Assembly (NCBI RefSeq): GCF_019059575.1 | Contig: NW_024882025.1 | Location: 248,001-312,000 of the forward strand | Direction of reading: 5' to 3' | DNA from: Amphibalanus amphitrite | Lineage: Eukaryota > Arthropoda > Thecostraca > Balanomorpha > Balanidae | DNA: 64,000 nucleotides | Shown here: in pieces, positions 60,343-64,000 of the stretch | Position numbering within the stretch: position 1 is the first letter of the stretch | Layout: every line of letters starts with the position of its first letter | Program-made: the position numbers and the translations under genes | Notes under the pieces: model-generated | Databases searched by the model: none | What the model was told of the DNA's origin: nothing | What the model saw: the letters and a program-made list of their open reading frames with translations, nothing else

Positions 60343-61277
60343 TGCAGACACTTTGTGTGACACTGAAGTTGATTTGCAATTAAAGCTAAATTGGGTGCCA
60401 GCTGGTTACCTAGTATTTACATTAGGTTGGCTGTGCTTCATGTATGTCAAGATGGCAACCATGATCAGTCATAGGCATATGAGAAGGAGACATGCAGAAT
60501 TGACAGGATTTTAAGTCACAGATAAGGAAATTCCAAATATCCAGGCCTCAGGGCGATATTGCAATGCAAAGTATGGAAGCGGATATGATGAGCTGCAACA
60601 GGTCAGGATGAATAACTTGCATTAGTCTGCAACAAAAAGGCTTACCTACAAATTTAAAAGAGAAGTGATAGATTTTACTTCCAAAAAGGAAGAAGGCTTT
60701 GAAAGGTCATTAATCCCACTTCTCTGGATGACCCATTGTTTGATTGTGTTTGTAATTTTCTGGGACAATGTGTTCAGCACAGTGCAGAGCTTGAGCTCAC
60801 TCAGCTCCAAACAAATCCACACCGCCTATCGTTAAGTCTTTGCTGATTTTCAATGTGCTCACACTTACAACACCTGGTTGACATTAGTCTGTCCCAGATA
60901 TTTTGAATATTCATTAGGTAGGTACTAGGTAGTAATCAAAGATTTAGAGTTCTGGACATTTCAGCTGTTGGCAGGACAGGATCTGCATTTTTTATGAGAA
61001 TTGAGAATTTTGAGATGGGTGGGTAGTTGTATTTTTAATGTAGGTGGTAATGAATAATTATAAATTATACATTGCTAATGTTTTTGCTTATATCATGTAT
61101 ATATTCTGAGTTATAAATAAGTAAATTTAAGGTAGCAAGTCAGGCACTGCTTTTAGGTTTTATATTGCCTTTCAGGAAGGTAAAAGGTTCTGCTGGTTTT
61201 GCTACTTACAAGTGTTCTTTTCAGCCCAGTTGTTGCTTTAGCTGTCAAACAAGGTCAGCTGTTCAGGTGGCTCTGCC

Positions 61278-64000
61278 ATGGCTCCGGGGCCCACACCAGA
61301 AGTCTATGTGCCTCCAGCCAAACCGTCACTGGAGAATCTCACAAAGGACTTTGGCAAAATTAGCAAAACTCAGAACAAGGTATGACAGTGATGTTGCATA
61401 TTCATTTGCCTTAGTTTTAAATAATTGCTTCTTTATTCTGAACTTTTTTCTTCAGTTATGTATTTAGTGATCTATGCTAGAAACTAGCAGACTTTTTGTA
61501 GTACCTAATGATTAAAATGAATATATAGTGCTAGTGTAAATGAACTAAAGGTATGCCAACTACCCATTTTGTGGAAAAGATATAGCACATGTTGCGTTGC
61601 TCCTCTGCCCGAGAGTCGAGACAGGTCTCCTGTGCCACTTCCCAGCGGCAGACCCACATGATACCTCCAACCGAGGAGTCCCCGTCGCCACGTCCCCGCC
61701 AAACGGGCGTCCAAAGTCTCCGAGCGATCACTTGGCGGTAGTACATACACTACTTTGTTGTGCATCTGTTGACGCTCTGTTTTGCGTTTTCCAGGTGTTG
61801 CGTGCTCTGTCGCAGCCTCACATAGAGGCCTATAACGATGTCGTGGAGAGGGGCCTCACCATGTCGCTGGCCGCCATACCACCGGTGCAGTTTGCCCTCC
61901 CGGACAACACCAAGGTCGCTCTGCGCGTGCTGGTGAGGCGGCGGTGTGAACTGTGGCAGAGCATAGCTGGTGTCAGGCATCTGCCTCTGTAACACTTTGC
62001 GATTAATTGAACAACAAATTCTGAGAAATTGAAACAAAATCCATTTTTATTGAAGCAAAATAGAATCCATCGATTATCTGCGGTCAATGTATTTTAGTTA
62101 TGACCTTTAGGTATTTTGTCTAGGCTAACCAGAGCTCTTTTTCAGTCAAGCACCATCAGTTGTTTTTGCAATCACGATAAGAAACATTCTCAAATCAAAT
62201 CGTTCTGATCTGCCCAACTCCTCCTCGTTTCTTTCGACCAGCCCGTCTCCGTGACCCCCCCCCCCCCCCCCCCATTTCAGGGTGGCAGGATCACCGCCCC
62301 GCGTGTACCAATGTCTAACGTGGGCGCCACAGACGCCCGTGTGTTCCCGAGCGAGGCTCGCACAGGACTGAGGGACTACACCGGGCAGCTGGTGGTGCAC
62401 TTTGCCGTGTCGGTGAACGGGGCCACGTGCATCGCCATGGACCGATCCCTGGGAGAGGTGCCCGTCATGGTCGGCGTGAGTTGGACGGAGGGGTGGGAGG
62501 GGAGGGGTGTCACCGGAAGGGCTTAGAACAGGGAAATGAAGTGGGAAAGGGCACAGTATTACGAAAAAGATAAGCTCTGTGATCTAGAACGGTGGTTCAG
62601 TGTGTGAGGACATGACAGCATGTTGCGGGTATTTTTATTAGATTGTTGGCCTCTCACTCTCACTCTGTCACTCCTTCTCACTCATTCTCTGATTCTAGCC
62701 TCCCACTCCTCTCCCTCACTCTCCCTCGCTCTAGCTCGCCCTCTCACTATATGTATTCAATTGTTTCTGACACCCCACCCTGCCTCGTGTCCCTCACCAG
62801 TCGAAGTTGTGCCACCTCCACGGCCTGTCGCCGGCCGAGCTGGTCCGACGTGGAGAGACGGACTCGGAGTTCGGCGGCTACTTCATCATCCGCGGACAGG
62901 AGCGGCTGCTCAGACTTCAGGTCAGCTTACGATAGATAGGGAATAGTGATACTTAATCTAGTTATTTTATTTAGACCCGGCTCGACGTGCACAGTGATGG
63001 CTAAACTTTGTGGTGTAGCAGGATAGGGCGTTGAGTGTGTCAATATTGACGAGCAGTTAGGTGCACTCGACTGATGGCTTTTTTCCAGTCGCCATGTGCG
63101 GATATTTTACTTTTCGGTTTGTGTTTGTGTGCGTATTTTTTATGTCTGAATGGTGCCAATGTGCAGACTCGACAGTTGAATACGTATTTGTGTGTGCATC
63201 ATCTGCCATGCCACTGGATTTTTTCTTTTTTCTTTTTGTTCTGGCCTTATCTGTGTTTGCCGAACCCTCATGTTTCCTACCGGACGTGTATCCACCTGTG
63301 CTCTAAAGTATCTGTGTCTGTCTCTTGTCCGTACTCTCCCCTCAATCTGACCCGTGCTCGCCCCCCCCCCTCAGGTGGCCACCCGGCGCAACTACCCGGT
63401 CTGCCTGACCCGCACCTCGTACAAGAGCTACGGCAGTCTGTTCACCGAACACGCCGTGCAGATGCGCTGCATGACCGACGACCACTCGCTGGCGGTGAGA
63501 GGGGGAATAAAGTGGAAGGGAGTTCGGGAGAGAGGGATATACATTATACATATATGGTAGGTAGATGAGATTAACCGCGGGAAAGGGGAGGGGTGTGATA
63601 ATAGTCGGACTGGGTTAAGGGTTTGCAGGACGCTTGGACCATTGATTATCCACGCAGGGAATATAAAAAGGTCATGGTGATGTTTGGCGCTAGGATGACT
63701 TCTAGGCTATTACATGGCGTGATTGATTGCTGATTTCTTTTCGCGTTACCGTAACGTGGCTTTTTGTTTCCAGGTAGTTATAACAGAGGGTTTGTGCCCA
63801 ACAGAAACACTCCTGTTAAGAATCGTGTTTTCTATTGAAAAACAGGCCTGAATTCCTACATAATTTGGATATCGGACGATGGACGTCCTGAATGTGCCTT
63901 CGTTTATGAGTCCTTGTGTGTTGGTGAAACACTGATTTGATACACCCCACTCTCTTGCGCCGCCTCCAGATGAACGTGATGCATTTTCTGAGCAACGGCA
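61278..64000 (+). CDS. POLR1B: DNA-directed RNA polymerase I subunit RPA2 (second-largest subunit), first six exons, cut by the window end
   Basis: This subunit forms part of the polymerase I active centre that makes rRNA precursor in the nucleolus. The exons are 61278-61379, 61795-61932, 62281-62475, 62801-62920, 63375-63494 and 63970-64000 (open). All introns are phase 0 and about 235 codons are seen. The start MAPGPTPEVYVPP with NLTKDFG matches the family's short N-terminus. The family order then follows: SQPHIEAYNDVVERGL, NVGATDARVFPSEARTG, LGEVPVMVG then SKLCHLHGLSPAEL, GGYFIIRGQERLLRL, RRNYPVCLTR, and MNVMHFLSNG. FGGYFIIRGQER is the beta-subunit motif, and the RRNYP context separates RPA2 from the polymerase II and III homologues. 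About 80% of the protein lies outside the window. Confidence 0.93.

Noticed and set aside
61505-61765. Minus-strand frames overlapping the polymerase gene, and similar ones at 61750-62087 and 62146-62400
   Set aside because: They are antisense to well-supported POLR1B exons and introns and carry no domain.

Overview
The window is eukaryotic, repeat-rich nuclear DNA. It has spliced genes with GT-AG introns, long microsatellites, and many DNA transposons nested in one another. It shows no operons, Shine-Dalgarno sites or CRISPR. The divergent ionotropic receptor (IR/iGluR-like) gene and the element types (hAT, TTAA-flanked elements, a Transib-like element, a TRIM, tRNA-derived SINE heads) fit an arthropod. 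A crustacean such as a barnacle is my best guess, but the species cannot be told from the sequence alone.

The clear genes lie in the last 15 kb. A minus-strand gene (about 48.9-51.0 kb) encodes a secreted or membrane protein with a signal peptide, a Tyr/Ser/Gly-rich region and two hydrophobic segments. A plus-strand gene (55.1-58.9 kb, possibly with a further 5' exon at 54.25 kb) encodes an ionotropic-receptor-like channel. Its seven exons join without a frame break into 481 codons that show S1, M1, pore, M3, S2 and M4. From 61.28 kb to the window edge run the first six exons of the RNA polymerase I second-largest subunit (RPA2/POLR1B family); all its introns are phase 0 and the gene continues beyond the window. 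The receptor is a membrane sensor and the polymerase subunit a nucleolar housekeeping protein, so their adjacency suggests no shared function.

The first 48 kb is mostly intergenic or intronic. It holds a few minus-strand segments that look like exons or first exons (4.5, 7.5, 20.7 and 44 kb), in or near GC-rich islands at 0.7-1.95, 2.8-3.15, 7.0-7.9, 20.6-20.95 and 29.8-30.2 kb. Most of the recognisable content is mobile elements: a 960-bp TRIM with 145-bp LTRs (9.3 kb); TTAA-flanked elements with subterminal G-run/C-run hairpins and many AGGTCA half-sites (10.3, 12.1, 13.1, 33.2, 42.5 and 51.5 kb); a Transib-like element (31.4 kb); and at least eight hAT-like elements, most with 8-bp target duplications (14.7, 25.9, 27.3, 32.1, 34.3, 36.5, 44.8 and 45.9 kb).

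The most interesting structures are the nested ones. Two long inverted-repeat (foldback) elements each carry a younger insertion in one arm. The uninterrupted opposite arm serves as a built-in empty site and confirms the TTAA and 8-bp target duplications. The hAT-like elements carry short-oligomer arrays next to their ends (GGCTCC, GACTCC, CAATCAA-like, ATCCCGGG). Two hammerhead-ribozyme-like motifs resembling those of Penelope-like retroelements occur at 19.2 and 22.0 kb.
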